A stretch of 43,945 nt of DNA. It comes from Nonomuraea turkmeniaca. Lineage in GTDB: Bacteria; Actinomycetota; Actinomycetes; Streptosporangiales; Streptosporangiaceae. Under the pieces are notes generated by a model, which was not told the origin of the DNA, ran no database searches, and was given only the letters and a program-made list of their open reading frames with translations. How positions within the stretch are numbered: position 1 is the stretch's first letter; every line of letters starts with the position of its first letter. The stretch covers positions 1-43,945 of the forward strand of contig NZ_VCKY01000070.1 in assembly GCF_005889735.1 (NCBI RefSeq), written 5' to 3'. Shown here in pieces: positions 19,480 through 28,118 of the stretch. A program made the position numbers and the translations under genes.

Positions 19480-19726
19480 GGCTCGCGGCAGTGCCGGCGG
19501 ACAACTCCTGTTGGAAGCCGGCCGCGATCTCCTCCACCGGGCCGCACTCCCGAACGACCGCCAGCTCCGCCTCCAGCCGCTCGAGACCGCTTCGTTTCCA
19601 GGCGAGCGCCGCGTCGAGCAGGCCGTCGCGGGCCTCGGCGAGGAGATCGCGCTTGGGCTGTCGCGGACCCTGCAGTGCGTGGCTCAGGCGAGCCACGTAG
19701 TCGTCGATGACGCCGGCATCGGTCAC
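19451..19726 (-). CDS. Truncated permease-prefix (HAAS-like) protein, 91 aa
   Basis: The GTG at 19726 overlaps the upstream stop (GTGA). The product (MTDAGVIDDYVARLSHALQG ... DLLAEARDGLLDAALAWKRS ... ECGPVEEIAAGFQQELSAGT) matches the helical permease prefix/HAAS domain: YVxxLxxALxGPxxxKxDLLxEARDGLxDA and GxxxEIAxxxQxEL. Family members usually continue into membrane helices or are fused to permeases; here the frame ends at once (AASLTFPCGWPR, stop) and overlaps the holA 3' end by 29 bp, so the membrane part seems to be carried by the separate upstream gene or lost. The PadR regulator often found with it is not visible. Confidence 0.65.
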   Translation of the reverse strand: MTDAGVIDDYVARLSHALQGPRQPKRDLLAEARDGLLDAALAWKRSGLERLEAELAVVRECGPVEEIAAGFQQELSAGTAASLTFPCGWPR

Positions 19727-19995
19727 GGGGTTCGCTCCGTCCTGGCACGCCGCAGCCCGAGGAACTCGAGCCCGGCGTACACCGCGACCACCACCGCCCC
19801 GGCCAGCGTGAACTCCATCCCGAATCCGGTGAGCGGCATCACTCGCGCGACCATCAGGAGCGCGAGTGCGGCGCACGACAGCGTGTTGCCCGCGATGACC
19901 AGCACGACGTATCGCACGGGAATGCGGGGATAGCCGGCGATCAGGCCTAGGGCGGCGGCCCCGCCGAGCATGGCCACGCCAGAACGGGACACCAT
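19723..19995 (-). CDS. Small membrane protein, 90 aa
   Basis: The ATG at 19995 (MVSRSGVAMLGGAAALGLIA) gives about three membrane helices: the first, then YVVLVIAGNTLSCAALALLM, then FTLAGAVVVAVYAGLEFLGL, with a basic end (RRARTERTP). The stop overlaps the start of the HAAS-like gene, so the two are co-translated and may form the two halves of one system. No family is recognised. The start is back to back with a rightward fragment (19994), sharing the palindromic CCATGG. Confidence 0.6.
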   Translation of the reverse strand: MVSRSGVAMLGGAAALGLIAGYPRIPVRYVVLVIAGNTLSCAALALLMVARVMPLTGFGMEFTLAGAVVVAVYAGLEFLGLRRARTERTP

Positions 19996-20149
19996 GGCCA
20001 GGTTCGGCGCTCCGGCCGACGTGACACTCTCGGAGCTGGCGATCGAGTTGTTCTATCCGCTCGACGACTTCACCACCAACGCCCTACGTGCCCTCGCTGC
20101 CGGCGTCAATGCCCCACCGGGCCTCAACGGAGCCGGCCGCGCTGGTTGA
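19994..20149 (+). pseudogene. Short rightward ORF, probable gene remnant, 51 aa
   Basis: MARFGAPADVTLSELAIELF ... DDFTTNALRALAAG has good coding character and looks like the C-terminal helical end of a larger enzyme, but starts without a ribosome site and overlaps the divergent gene by 2 nt. The last 12 residues (NAPPGLNGAGRA) look random. Together with the truncated neighbour it marks a decayed patch. I cannot name the parent family. Confidence 0.35.
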
Positions 20150-20211
20150 TCAGCGGGCGACGGTGCCCGTTCTCGACGTCCAGGTGGCGTCCGAGCGCAA
20201 GGGCCTAGAGG

Positions 20212-20904
20212 TCAGGCCAGCGCCGCCTCGTGGACGACGCCGTCACTGATCTCCAGTACGCGGTCGGCCAGCGTGATCAAGCTAGGATCGTGCGTGGTGA
20301 CCAGGGCTGTGACGCCCTCGCTCCGTACGAGGGCACGCAGCAGCTCCATGATCTGCCGCCCGGTCTGCGAGTCCAGCTGCCCCGTGGGCTCGTCGGCCAC
20401 GAGCAGGCGCGGCCGGTTCGCCAGCGACCTGGCGATCGCCACCCGCTGCCGCTGCCCGCCCGACAGCTCGTACGGCCGCTGGTTGGCGTGCTGTTCCAGC
20501 CCCACCAGGGCGAGCAGCATGCGGACGCGGGCCTCGCGTTCCTCCGCCGGCAGCCGTACGAGCCGCATCGGGACCCCCACGTTCTCGGCGGCCGACAGGA
20601 CGGGGATCAGGCCGAACGACTGGAACACGAAACCCACCACGTCCCTGCGCAGCTCCAGCAGCGCCTCCTCCGACATCGCCGTGACGTCGCGTCCCGCCAC
20701 GGTGACCCGGCCCGCGTCCGGGCGGTCCAGGCCGCCGATCTGGTTGAGGAGCGTGGTCTTGCCCGAGCCGGAGCGGCCCCTGACCGCGATCAGTTCCCCA
20801 GGAAAGATCGAGAACGAGACGTCGCGCAGCGCCACGACCTCCTTCGGGCCGGTGCCATAGACCTTGCGCAGCCCCTCCACCACGACCAGGGGCGAATCAG
20901 TCAC
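20212..20904 (-). CDS. ABC transporter ATPase, MacB/LolD type, 230 aa
   Basis: The GTG at 20904 (MTDSPLVVVEGLRKVYGTGP) has GAGGAG upstream. Walker A GRSGSGKTT, Q-loop VFQSFGLIP, signature LSGGQRQRVAIARSL, Walker B LLVADEPTGQLDSQ and the switch His in VTTHDP are all present. The VxxxxGxxxxLRDVSFSIFPGE start and TGxLDS after Walker B are typical of the MacB/LolD class that works with FtsX-like permeases. It overlaps the upstream ATPase gene by 8 nt. The likely operon is permease-permease-ATPase-ATPase, exporting lipids, peptides or drugs or acting mechanically; the substrate is unknown. Confidence 0.9.
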   Translation of the reverse strand: MTDSPLVVVEGLRKVYGTGPKEVVALRDVSFSIFPGELIAVRGRSGSGKTTLLNQIGGLDRPDAGRVTVAGRDVTAMSEEALLELRRDVVGFVFQSFGLIPVLSAAENVGVPMRLVRLPAEEREARVRMLLALVGLEQHANQRPYELSGGQRQRVAIARSLANRPRLLVADEPTGQLDSQTGRQIMELLRALVRSEGVTALVTTHDPSLITLADRVLEISDGVVHEAALA

Positions 20905-21823
20905 TTGACGGCTCCTCTCGGGACGGCCAGACGCCGATGTGGTCGGATTCGAGCTCCAGGCGCACGCGGCGCTCCATGTTGAGCGCGCTCATGAAGTCGC
21001 GCGGGAGCTGCAGTCGCCCCACGCGGTCGAGCACGGCGTACTCCTCGGCGATGATCTGCCCCTCGGCGCTCTCGCGCCGCAACGTCTCGCTGCTGGTACG
21101 CCCGTCGCGGATGCCCACGGTCCGGTCCACCTGCTCCGACACCAGCGGATCGTGCGTCACGATGACCACGGTCACGCCCAGCTCCCTGTTGGCCGTCCGC
21201 AGCGCGGCGAAGACCTGCTCCGATGTCTCGCTGTCCAGCTCGCCCGTCGGCTCGTCGGCGAGGACGAGCTGCGGGGAGTTGGCGATGGCGACGGCGATGG
21301 CGACACGCTGCTGCTCGCCGCCCGACATGTCGGAGACTTTCCGGGTGGCGCAGGAGGCCACGCCCAGCAGCTCCAACAGCTCCATGGCCCGGCCCTTCCT
21401 CGTGGCGCCGGCCAGCTTCATCGGCAGCTCGACGTTCTCCCGGGCGTTCAGGTAGGGCAGGAGGTTGCGCGCCGTCTGCTGCCAGATGAAACCGACGACG
21501 GAACGCCGGTACCGCAGGCGGTCTCGGGGGGTCATCGACAGCAGGTCCATGCCCCCGACCCTGGCCACCCCGGCCGTCGGCACGTCCAGCCCGGACAGCA
21601 CGTTCAGCAGCGTCGACTTGCCCGATCCCGACGCGCCGACGATGGCGACCAGCTCGCCCTTGTCGATCACGAGGTCCAGGCCCTGCAACGCGACGACCTC
21701 GACGCCCTCGGTCTTGTAAATGCGGACGAGGTTGTCGCACACGATGTGCGCGTCGCCGCCGAACGCGGCCTTATTGCGTGCGTCGGTCGCCCGGGCTTCC
21801 AGCTCCGAAAGAGTTGGGTTCAC
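20897..21823 (-). CDS. ABC ATPase with C-terminal AbrB-like extension, 308 aa
   Basis: The GTG at 21823 has GAGGGGA at 7 nt. An N-terminal 30-residue helical part (LSELEARATDARNKAAFGGD) precedes a full MacB-type ATPase: GASGSGKST, SGGEQQRVAIAVAIA, LVLADEPTGELDSE, IVTHDP. After the ATPase, residues about 265-300 read LDRVGRLQLPRDFMSALNME then RRVRLELESDHIGVWPS, which matches an AbrB/SpoVT-like swapped-hairpin module (xGRxxLPxxxxxxLxxxxRVxxExxxxxIxVxP). Such tails on actinobacterial ABC ATPases could dimerise or bind DNA. It lies 31 nt after the permease gene upstream. Confidence 0.85.
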   Translation of the reverse strand: MNPTLSELEARATDARNKAAFGGDAHIVCDNLVRIYKTEGVEVVALQGLDLVIDKGELVAIVGASGSGKSTLLNVLSGLDVPTAGVARVGGMDLLSMTPRDRLRYRRSVVGFIWQQTARNLLPYLNARENVELPMKLAGATRKGRAMELLELLGVASCATRKVSDMSGGEQQRVAIAVAIANSPQLVLADEPTGELDSETSEQVFAALRTANRELGVTVVIVTHDPLVSEQVDRTVGIRDGRTSSETLRRESAEGQIIAEEYAVLDRVGRLQLPRDFMSALNMERRVRLELESDHIGVWPSREEPSSD

Positions 21824-21854
21824 GACAAATCCCCTCTCGGGTTGTTCGTCCGGG

Positions 21855-24419
21855 TCATGACTGGTCTCCCACGCGGAGGACCGCACCGAGGTCGCGGTGA
21901 CGGCCGAGTGCGGTGTGGGCGTACGCGCCGAGCGCCGCGGCCACGGCCAGCCCGCCCGCCAGCACCCCGGCCATGACCAGATCAGGCGAGTAGCCGCTGA
22001 CCTGCAGATCTCCGGCGTACGCGGACAGGTCGACACCGGGCCCGAGCGCGATCGGCAACCCAAGCCCCAGCCCGAGCCCCACCAGCGCGGTGACGAGGAC
22101 CATCGGAAGCACCTCCAGCACGGTCAGCCGCCGCGCCTGCCGATCCGACAGCCCGAGTGTACGCAGGAACGACACCGCCCTGGCTCGCTCCGCGGCCCCC
22201 ACGAGCAGCGACAGGACGACGGCCACCAGCGCGTACAGCCCCAGCGCCACCGTCACCACGACCAGCGTGGAGCGGACGATGCCGGTGAGCGGATCTTCCC
22301 GGATGGCGGCCAGCGCCCGCTTCTGCGAATCCACGGTCGCCGCCGGGACCAGCCGCGCCAGCTCGGCTCGCGAGACGTCGCCCTTGATCAGCAACGTGTT
22401 CGCCTGGGGCCGTGGCAGCACGGTCATGGGCATGACGAGGAACTTCCCGCTGGACCAGAACCCGGGGACCGAGTCGATCACACCCTGAGGGGTCACCCGC
22501 GGCCGCGACAACCACCCGATCTCGAACGCGCCTCTCCCCTTTAGCGCGGGCGAGACCAGCGCGGAGGTGCCGCCGGACAGCGGCGGCACACTGATGGGTG
22601 TGCCTGCGATGAGCCGCCGCCACTGCGCCACGTCCACCGCGATGGCCGCGGCGTACTCGGGGGCGTCCGCGAGCTGCACTTGCCCCGTCTGCGCCATCAC
22701 CACCTGCTCCACGCCGTCCGTCGCGCGCACCTTCTCGATGACGGAGGCGGGAATCTCCCCGACCGACGTCACCTTGATCGGCGCGCCTACCTGCTGCCAG
22801 GACGCCCGTACCTGCGTGCTCGCGATCTCGTTGGAGATCATCGTCGCGAACACGGACACCGCCAGCGCCGGCAGCAGGACCAGCACCGGCAGCCCGCTGG
22901 CCGAGCGTGCCCTGGCCGCCCTGGTGAGCCCCAGGAACGGCACGGCGGCACGGCCCCGTGCGGCCAGCCGGACGAGCAGTCGCAGCGGGTACGGGTAGCA
23001 CCGCAACGTGATCAGCGCGGCCGCGAGCGTCAGCGCGACCGGCACGAACAGCAGAAGCGGGTCCTGGGACAGCCCGCGCGCCCGCAGCAGGTACGCCCCC
23101 ACCAGCGCCAGCCCCACGACCAGCACCTCCAGCGTGACCCGGCGGACAGAAGGCCGGGCGTCGGCCACGTCGTCGCGCCGCTCGTGCAGCGGCGTGCGGT
23201 GCGCGACCGACACCCGCACCGCCGCGAACGCCACCGCCGTGACCACCACGACCGCCGGACCCACGTGCACGACGGCGAGCACCGGCCCGGGCACCAGGAA
23301 GGACAGGGCGTACCCGGCCAGGGCCGCGGGCGCCACGGCGAGCGCGGTCATGGCCGCCCCGGCGCCCGCCACCTGCCGCAGCGATCCACCCCGTGCCCGC
23401 GCCAGCGCGAACGTGTGCTCCATCCGGTCGGTCAGCAACCGCACACCCAGCACGATCACGCCGAGCGCGACCGTGAGCAGACCTCCGAGCGCCAGGTAGA
23501 GCACCGTCTGCGCGGCGGCCAGCGCCGCGCTGAAGTCGTCGAGCAGCTTGGGCAGCCCGGTGTCCAGGCGGTGCGGGTTGTTGCTCACCTCCTGGACCTT
23601 CACCAGCCGCCCCAGCTCGGCGACCGCCGCGTCGAGGTCCGGGACGTCCAGCGCACTCGCGGCCCGCCCGTCGAGGGGAAGGACCCAACGGTACGTCAGG
23701 TGGCGGGCCGCGCCGCTGAGCGCGGTCAGTCCCGCGTCGGACATCAGCGTCGTGAGGTGGAGCTCCTCGTCCATCCCGCCCGGCGGCCGCTGCTTGGAGA
23801 CGTGCAGGATGTCGAGGTCGTGGCTCCAGTAGCGGTCGCCCGGGTTCTTGGCCTTGAAGATGCCGACGATCTTCACGGCGACGTAGTCGCTCTCGCCCAA
23901 CATCTTGATCTGGCCGACGCCGAGGCCCATCTCACGCACGGCCTCGTCCACGACGCCCACCTCGATGAGGGGGATCGTCTCGCCCTCGTGGCGCGTCGTG
24001 GACGTCGGGCCGGGCATCCGGCCCTGCACCCAATCCACCCGCCGGTCGGCGTCCGAGAGCCAGCCGAGGTTGATGTAGGTCCCCCCGCCGGTCCCGGTGA
24101 CGGGCGTGCGGCTGGTCTTGGCGCTCATGTGACCGTCGGGCGTGATCAGCGGCCGCAGCGCCGCGGGGACGGAGTGCTGCCAATGACGGTAGAGGGATTC
24201 GAACTGGGCGCGTTCGCGCAGATCCTCGACGGGCTCCGAGGCCACCGTCAGATCGGTCTGCACGGCGGGCGCGGTGGTCAGCGCCCGGCGCAGCGCCTCG
24301 TCGAACGACGCCTGCGTCGCCCGGGGCAGCCCGGCGACGAGCAGGCAGGCGACCGCCGTCAGCGCGACGAGTACGGCCAGCGTGCCCGCGTGCGCCCGGA
24401 CCGGCAGCGGGAACCTCAC
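21855..24419 (-). CDS. FtsX-like ABC permease, 854 aa
   Basis: The GTG at 24419 overlaps the upstream permease stop (GTGA); the longer open frame belongs to the neighbour's shadow. The product starts FPLPVRAHAGTLAVLVALTA, a first membrane helix, followed by a large extracytoplasmic domain of about 250 residues, a first FtsX-like helix set (QTVLYLALGGLLTVALGVIV ... FALARARGGSLRQVAGAGAA), a middle helix bundle, a second extracytoplasmic domain and a last set (LVVVTVALGLYALVAVVLSL ... FLRTLGLSDRQARRLTVLEV). The double FtsX layout matches large actinobacterial permeases served by MacB-type ATPases. Confidence 0.85.
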   Translation of the reverse strand: MRFPLPVRAHAGTLAVLVALTAVACLLVAGLPRATQASFDEALRRALTTAPAVQTDLTVASEPVEDLRERAQFESLYRHWQHSVPAALRPLITPDGHMSAKTSRTPVTGTGGGTYINLGWLSDADRRVDWVQGRMPGPTSTTRHEGETIPLIEVGVVDEAVREMGLGVGQIKMLGESDYVAVKIVGIFKAKNPGDRYWSHDLDILHVSKQRPPGGMDEELHLTTLMSDAGLTALSGAARHLTYRWVLPLDGRAASALDVPDLDAAVAELGRLVKVQEVSNNPHRLDTGLPKLLDDFSAALAAAQTVLYLALGGLLTVALGVIVLGVRLLTDRMEHTFALARARGGSLRQVAGAGAAMTALAVAPAALAGYALSFLVPGPVLAVVHVGPAVVVVTAVAFAAVRVSVAHRTPLHERRDDVADARPSVRRVTLEVLVVGLALVGAYLLRARGLSQDPLLLFVPVALTLAAALITLRCYPYPLRLLVRLAARGRAAVPFLGLTRAARARSASGLPVLVLLPALAVSVFATMISNEIASTQVRASWQQVGAPIKVTSVGEIPASVIEKVRATDGVEQVVMAQTGQVQLADAPEYAAAIAVDVAQWRRLIAGTPISVPPLSGGTSALVSPALKGRGAFEIGWLSRPRVTPQGVIDSVPGFWSSGKFLVMPMTVLPRPQANTLLIKGDVSRAELARLVPAATVDSQKRALAAIREDPLTGIVRSTLVVVTVALGLYALVAVVLSLLVGAAERARAVSFLRTLGLSDRQARRLTVLEVLPMVLVTALVGLGLGLGLPIALGPGVDLSAYAGDLQVSGYSPDLVMAGVLAGGLAVAAALGAYAHTALGRHRDLGAVLRVGDQS

Positions 24420-27400
24420 GCGTCCTCCAAGACTTGCCCGCGCCGCAGGTGTCGTGCCAGCCCGGCGACGATCGTGATCAGCACCCCGGCCATCAGCACC
24501 AGCATCGCGGCCGTGGCCGCCCATGGAATGTCGAGCAGCACGCCCGGCGTCACCGCCGACGCCTGCCCGGTCAGCACGATGTGCGGCACCACCAGCGTTC
24601 CGACGGCCACGGCGAGCCCGGTGCCGGCCGCCAGCGACAGCCCGATGACGAACGCCTGTTCCACGGCAAGCAGGCCGAGCACCTGCCGGGAACTGGTCCC
24701 GAGCGCCCGCAGGACGGCGAACTCCGCCCTCCGCTCCCGCGCCGCGACCGCCGCGTTCACCAGGAATCCGAGCGTCGCGAACCCCAGAGCCGCGGCGAAC
24801 CCCAGCATCAGTGCCCCTTGCAGCCCGCTGGCCAGCGGGTCGTCCTGCAGCGTGGCGGCCAGCTCGCGCCGGTCGACCACGGTCACGTCCCATTCGGGGC
24901 TCCCGCGAAGCGCCGCTCGCGCCGGCGCGGTGTCGGCGGCGGCGAGCCACCATTCGGTGACGGGCCTGGGCAACTGCGCCGCGGCCAGCTCGTGAGCCTG
25001 CAGCGACTCCAAGTCGGCGAGCACGGCCTTCTGCCCGGCCGCGGCGGTCGGCATGCTCGCCACGACACCCACCACCTTGATCGGCAGGACGCGGCCGGCG
25101 ATGCTGATCCGCCCGCTCTGCCCGGTCCCCAGCTTGAGCGTGGCGGCCAGGTCGGCGGTGAGCACCACCGGCAGCGGCCCGAGCTCCCGCAGCGGCCCGA
25201 AGGCGAGCACGCCGGGCAGTGTGCCGGACTCGGGCACGTTGGGCAGTGTGCCGGACTCGGGCACGTTGGGCAGTGTGCCGGACTCGGGCACGTTGGGCAG
25301 TGTGCCGGACTCGGGCACGTTGGGCAGTGTGCCGGACTCGGGCACGTTGGGCAGAGTGCCGGAGGGCGGGGGCACCGCCACGTCCCGGCCGTCCACGCTC
25401 AGGCCGTCCAGCCTCAGCGTTGCCGGAGTGCCGGCGACGAGGCCGCGCAGCGACAGCGGGTAGGTGATCTTCCCGGACTGTCCGCCCAGCGACCGCAGGT
25501 CGAGGTCGATCCGGTTCTCGCCACTCCGCAGCACGCCGAGCGACAGGTCCCGCCAGACGCCCAGCGCGTCGGACAGCACCAGCCGCACCGGCACCTCGGC
25601 GTCCGCCTCGACCCTCACGGTGAGCGTGCGAGGTCGTCCGGGAAGGTCCAGCTTGCCCGCCTGGTGCCCGGCCAGGGACCGGGACATCTCCGCGACCGTC
25701 TGCGCTGAAAGGTCAGGACGCAGCCGGAACAGGTCGCCCAGTTCGGCCGCGTCGAGCCCGAGCATCAGCGCCGTCTCGCCGCTCACCTCACTCTGCCCGC
25801 GAAAGACGGGAGAGATCGCGGTGACGCCGGGCAGCGTGCTGAACGCCGTGCCCCGCCCGAGCGAGCCCAGCTCTATCCCGTCCGGCGGTCCCGACAGCCG
25901 CAGGTCCGCCCCCGCCTGGTGGCGGGCCTGGTCCAGCTGCGAGGCCCGCCAGGTGGCGGCGGTGGTCATGGAGAGGATGCCGATCGCGATCGCCATGGTG
26001 AGCAGCAGCGCGGGACCGCCGTACCTGAGCGGCCGCCTGCTGACCTGCCACGCTCCCAGCGCCGGAGCGAGCGAGGGCCGCCGGGCGGTCAGCCGCTCGG
26101 CCAGCCTCGACACACGCGGCACCAGCCGCAGCCCGAGCATGCCGCCCGCGAGCAACGCCAGCGCGGGGCCGGAGATGATGAGCGGGTCGATGCCGAGCCC
26201 GCCCGCCGCCGTCGCGGTGACCGGCGCGCCGTAGCGCTGCAGTTGCCAGATCGCCAGCGCGGCGACCGCGAGCAGGCCCAGGTCGGCGCCCGCCCGCTCG
26301 ATCAGCCCGCGCACGCCGCCGCGGCCGCGCGCCGACAGCTCCTCCACGTACGTGCGCCGCGCGCCCGCCAGGGCCGGCAGCATCAGCAGCACGGCCGAGG
26401 CCAGAGCCACGCCGAACGACACGAGGAACGTGCCGAGATCGGCCGACGGCGCCAGGCGCACCCCCGTGGCCCTGATCCAAGACAGCTGGTTGACCAGCGA
26501 GAGCAGCAGCGGACCGAGGAACGGAGCGATGACCGCGCACGGCAGCGCCACCAGCAGCGCCTCGCCCCAGGCCAGCGCGGCCAGTCGGATCGTGCCCGCG
26601 CCACGCGAGCGCAGCAGCGCCACCTCCATGCGGCGGTGGTCGGCCAGCAGCCGCGCGGTGAGCATCAGCGCGTACGCGGCCAGCAACAGCAGCTGCAGCA
26701 CCGGGATCAGCATGGTGGAGCGGGCCACCAGGGACGCGGTATCGAGCTGGGTGAGGACTTCCGGCAGCCGGCTGGTGACCACGCAGCTCACACACCCGGC
26801 GGCCGTCAGCCGCTCGCCCACCTGGCCCACCGCGTCCGCCAATGGGCGCAGCCGCTCGGGCGTCAGCGCGCTGAGGTCGGGCTCCGCCGTCCAGATGGTC
26901 CGGACGCTGGTCGCGAAGCGCGCCACGAACGTCTCCCGCGCCACCATCAGCGGCCCGTAGGTGGTGAAGTCGCCGCGCTCGACGCCCCTGCTCAGCAACT
27001 GCTCGCCCGCCCAGCGCTCGCCCGACGAGTCGCGGAGCTGGAAGACGCCGACGATGCGGACCGTGACCGGGCGCGGGTCGAGCCGGCCCTTCGTGACGAT
27101 CTCCTTGCCGACCTCGAATCCGGTGGCCGAGGACACCGGCAGTGAGATCGCCGCCTCGATCGTCGAACCGCCGTCGTGCGGCCAGCTGCCGGAGATCAGC
27201 TCGGCATGCCGGTCGAGCCCGTCGTAGCTGCCGAATCTGAGCAGCTCGGGCCGTTCCTTGCCGTCCTGGCCCGGCATGACGTACGAGTCGGAGCGGAAGC
27301 TGGTCGTGATGGCCGGGACCGCGCCGTACGCCCGGGCGAGCTCGTCGCGCACCGCCCGGTCGTACGCGGGAAAGGTCTCTGCGGTGACCTGGGCTCTGAT

Positions 27401-27592
27401 GGTGGCGGCCGTCTGCCGGTACGAGGCCGTCTCCATGGTCCGGCGGACACCGGCGTCGGCGATGGACGAGGCGTACATGGTCAGCGCGACCAGCGTGGTG
27501 GTCGCCAGCAGGATCGACCCGAACGCGGCCAGAAGGAGCAACGGCTCGCTGAACGCCCTTTTGACGATCAATGGCCCCCGCATGCGTCCCAT
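24416..27592 (-). CDS. FtsX-like ABC permease with VNTR, 1058 aa
   Basis: The ATG at 27592 (MGRMRGPLIVKRAFSEPLLL); the ATG at 27583 is the alternative. It has an N-terminal helix (LLLLAAFGSILLATTTLVAL), a large outer domain containing a CxxC (AAGCVSCVVTS), a first FtsX helix set (MLIPVLQLLLLAAYALMLTA; MEVALLRSRGAGTIRLAALA), a central bundle, a second outer domain and the last set (ALMLGFAAALGFATLGFLVN; EFAVLRALGTSSRQVLGLLA). In the second outer domain, five identical GTLPNVPES units and a sixth partial one are inserted next to PPPS. It is the first gene of the four-gene ABC operon. Confidence 0.85.
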   Translation of the reverse strand: MGRMRGPLIVKRAFSEPLLLLAAFGSILLATTTLVALTMYASSIADAGVRRTMETASYRQTAATIRAQVTAETFPAYDRAVRDELARAYGAVPAITTSFRSDSYVMPGQDGKERPELLRFGSYDGLDRHAELISGSWPHDGGSTIEAAISLPVSSATGFEVGKEIVTKGRLDPRPVTVRIVGVFQLRDSSGERWAGEQLLSRGVERGDFTTYGPLMVARETFVARFATSVRTIWTAEPDLSALTPERLRPLADAVGQVGERLTAAGCVSCVVTSRLPEVLTQLDTASLVARSTMLIPVLQLLLLAAYALMLTARLLADHRRMEVALLRSRGAGTIRLAALAWGEALLVALPCAVIAPFLGPLLLSLVNQLSWIRATGVRLAPSADLGTFLVSFGVALASAVLLMLPALAGARRTYVEELSARGRGGVRGLIERAGADLGLLAVAALAIWQLQRYGAPVTATAAGGLGIDPLIISGPALALLAGGMLGLRLVPRVSRLAERLTARRPSLAPALGAWQVSRRPLRYGGPALLLTMAIAIGILSMTTAATWRASQLDQARHQAGADLRLSGPPDGIELGSLGRGTAFSTLPGVTAISPVFRGQSEVSGETALMLGLDAAELGDLFRLRPDLSAQTVAEMSRSLAGHQAGKLDLPGRPRTLTVRVEADAEVPVRLVLSDALGVWRDLSLGVLRSGENRIDLDLRSLGGQSGKITYPLSLRGLVAGTPATLRLDGLSVDGRDVAVPPPSGTLPNVPESGTLPNVPESGTLPNVPESGTLPNVPESGTLPNVPESGTLPGVLAFGPLRELGPLPVVLTADLAATLKLGTGQSGRISIAGRVLPIKVVGVVASMPTAAAGQKAVLADLESLQAHELAAAQLPRPVTEWWLAAADTAPARAALRGSPEWDVTVVDRRELAATLQDDPLASGLQGALMLGFAAALGFATLGFLVNAAVAARERRAEFAVLRALGTSSRQVLGLLAVEQAFVIGLSLAAGTGLAVAVGTLVVPHIVLTGQASAVTPGVLLDIPWAATAAMLVLMAGVLITIVAGLARHLRRGQVLEDA
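25214..25360. repeat. Five identical in-frame 27-bp tandem repeats plus partial sixth
   Basis: Units start at 25214, 25241, 25268, 25295 and 25322 and are identical; a sixth starts at 25349 and diverges (AGAG for AGTG). Each encodes nine residues, GTLPNVPES on the reverse strand. Complete identity points to recent expansion, and unit loss or gain keeps the frame. Confidence 0.95.
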
Positions 27593-27687
27593 TCAACGGG
27601 TGCCGCGGTCAGGGCCGAAAGGCGATCACCGCAACGGTGACGCAGCCGGTATGCCCATGTGATATCGAAACTGTGACAAAGACGCAC

Positions 27688-27727
27688 ACAAAACAAGAAC
27701 GCCGCACCCGTACGCGGGTGCGGCGTT
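27688..27727 (-). terminator. Rho-independent terminator after rpsT
   Basis: On the reverse strand a 13-bp stem (27727-27715 with 27710-27698) closes on a 4-nt loop and is followed by CTTGTTTTGT. It lies 14 nt after the rpsT stop. Confidence 0.9.
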
Positions 27728-27740
27728 TCTCTGTCAGGTC

Positions 27741-28010
27741 TTACTTGGCGGCCAGCGCCGCGGCCTGCTTGGCGATCGCCGACTTGCGGTTGGCGGCCTG
27801 GTTCTTGTGAATGACGCCCTTGCTGACGGCCTTGTCGAGCTGACGGGCGGCGGCCTTCTGCAGCGCCGCGGCCTGCGCGACGTCGCCCTGCTCGGCGGCC
27901 TCGCGGAACTTGCGGACGGCCGTCTTCAGAGACGACTTGACCGCCTTGTTGCGCAGACGAGCCTTCTCGTTCTGCTTGTTGCGCTTGATCTGGGACTTGA
28001 TGTTCGCCAC
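27741..28010 (-). CDS. rpsT: 30S ribosomal protein S20
   Basis: The GTG at 28010 starts MANIKSQIKRNKQNEKARLR, the standard S20 opening; total 89 residues, normal for bacteria. The protein is Lys/Arg/Ala-rich and helical throughout (KTAVRKFREAAEQGDVAQAA, LDKAVSKGVIHKNQAANRKS). S20 binds the 5' domain of 16S rRNA during small-subunit assembly. It stands alone in reverse orientation beside lepA, the usual actinobacterial arrangement, and ends in a strong terminator. Confidence 0.97.
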   Translation of the reverse strand: MANIKSQIKRNKQNEKARLRNKAVKSSLKTAVRKFREAAEQGDVAQAAALQKAAARQLDKAVSKGVIHKNQAANRKSAIAKQAAALAAK

Positions 28011-28118
28011 GAAGAAGCCTCGGTGAAGGTCTGGGTGATGGATGGGGCGCGCGGGCTCGAGAGAGGGCGCGCCACACGCAGTTGAACAGGATACCAATAA
28101 CCTGGGGGGCTGCTCAAA

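Noticed and set aside
22680..24995. 771-codon plus-strand frame and a 568-codon reverse frame in the permease region
   Set aside because: High GC leaves long empty frames opposite real genes; both are low-complexity (Arg/Gln/His or Arg/Gly/Ala) and overlap an FtsX-like permease with clear helices.
25214..25360. Possible CRISPR array
   Set aside because: The units are adjacent and identical with no spacers; they are in-frame coding repeats.
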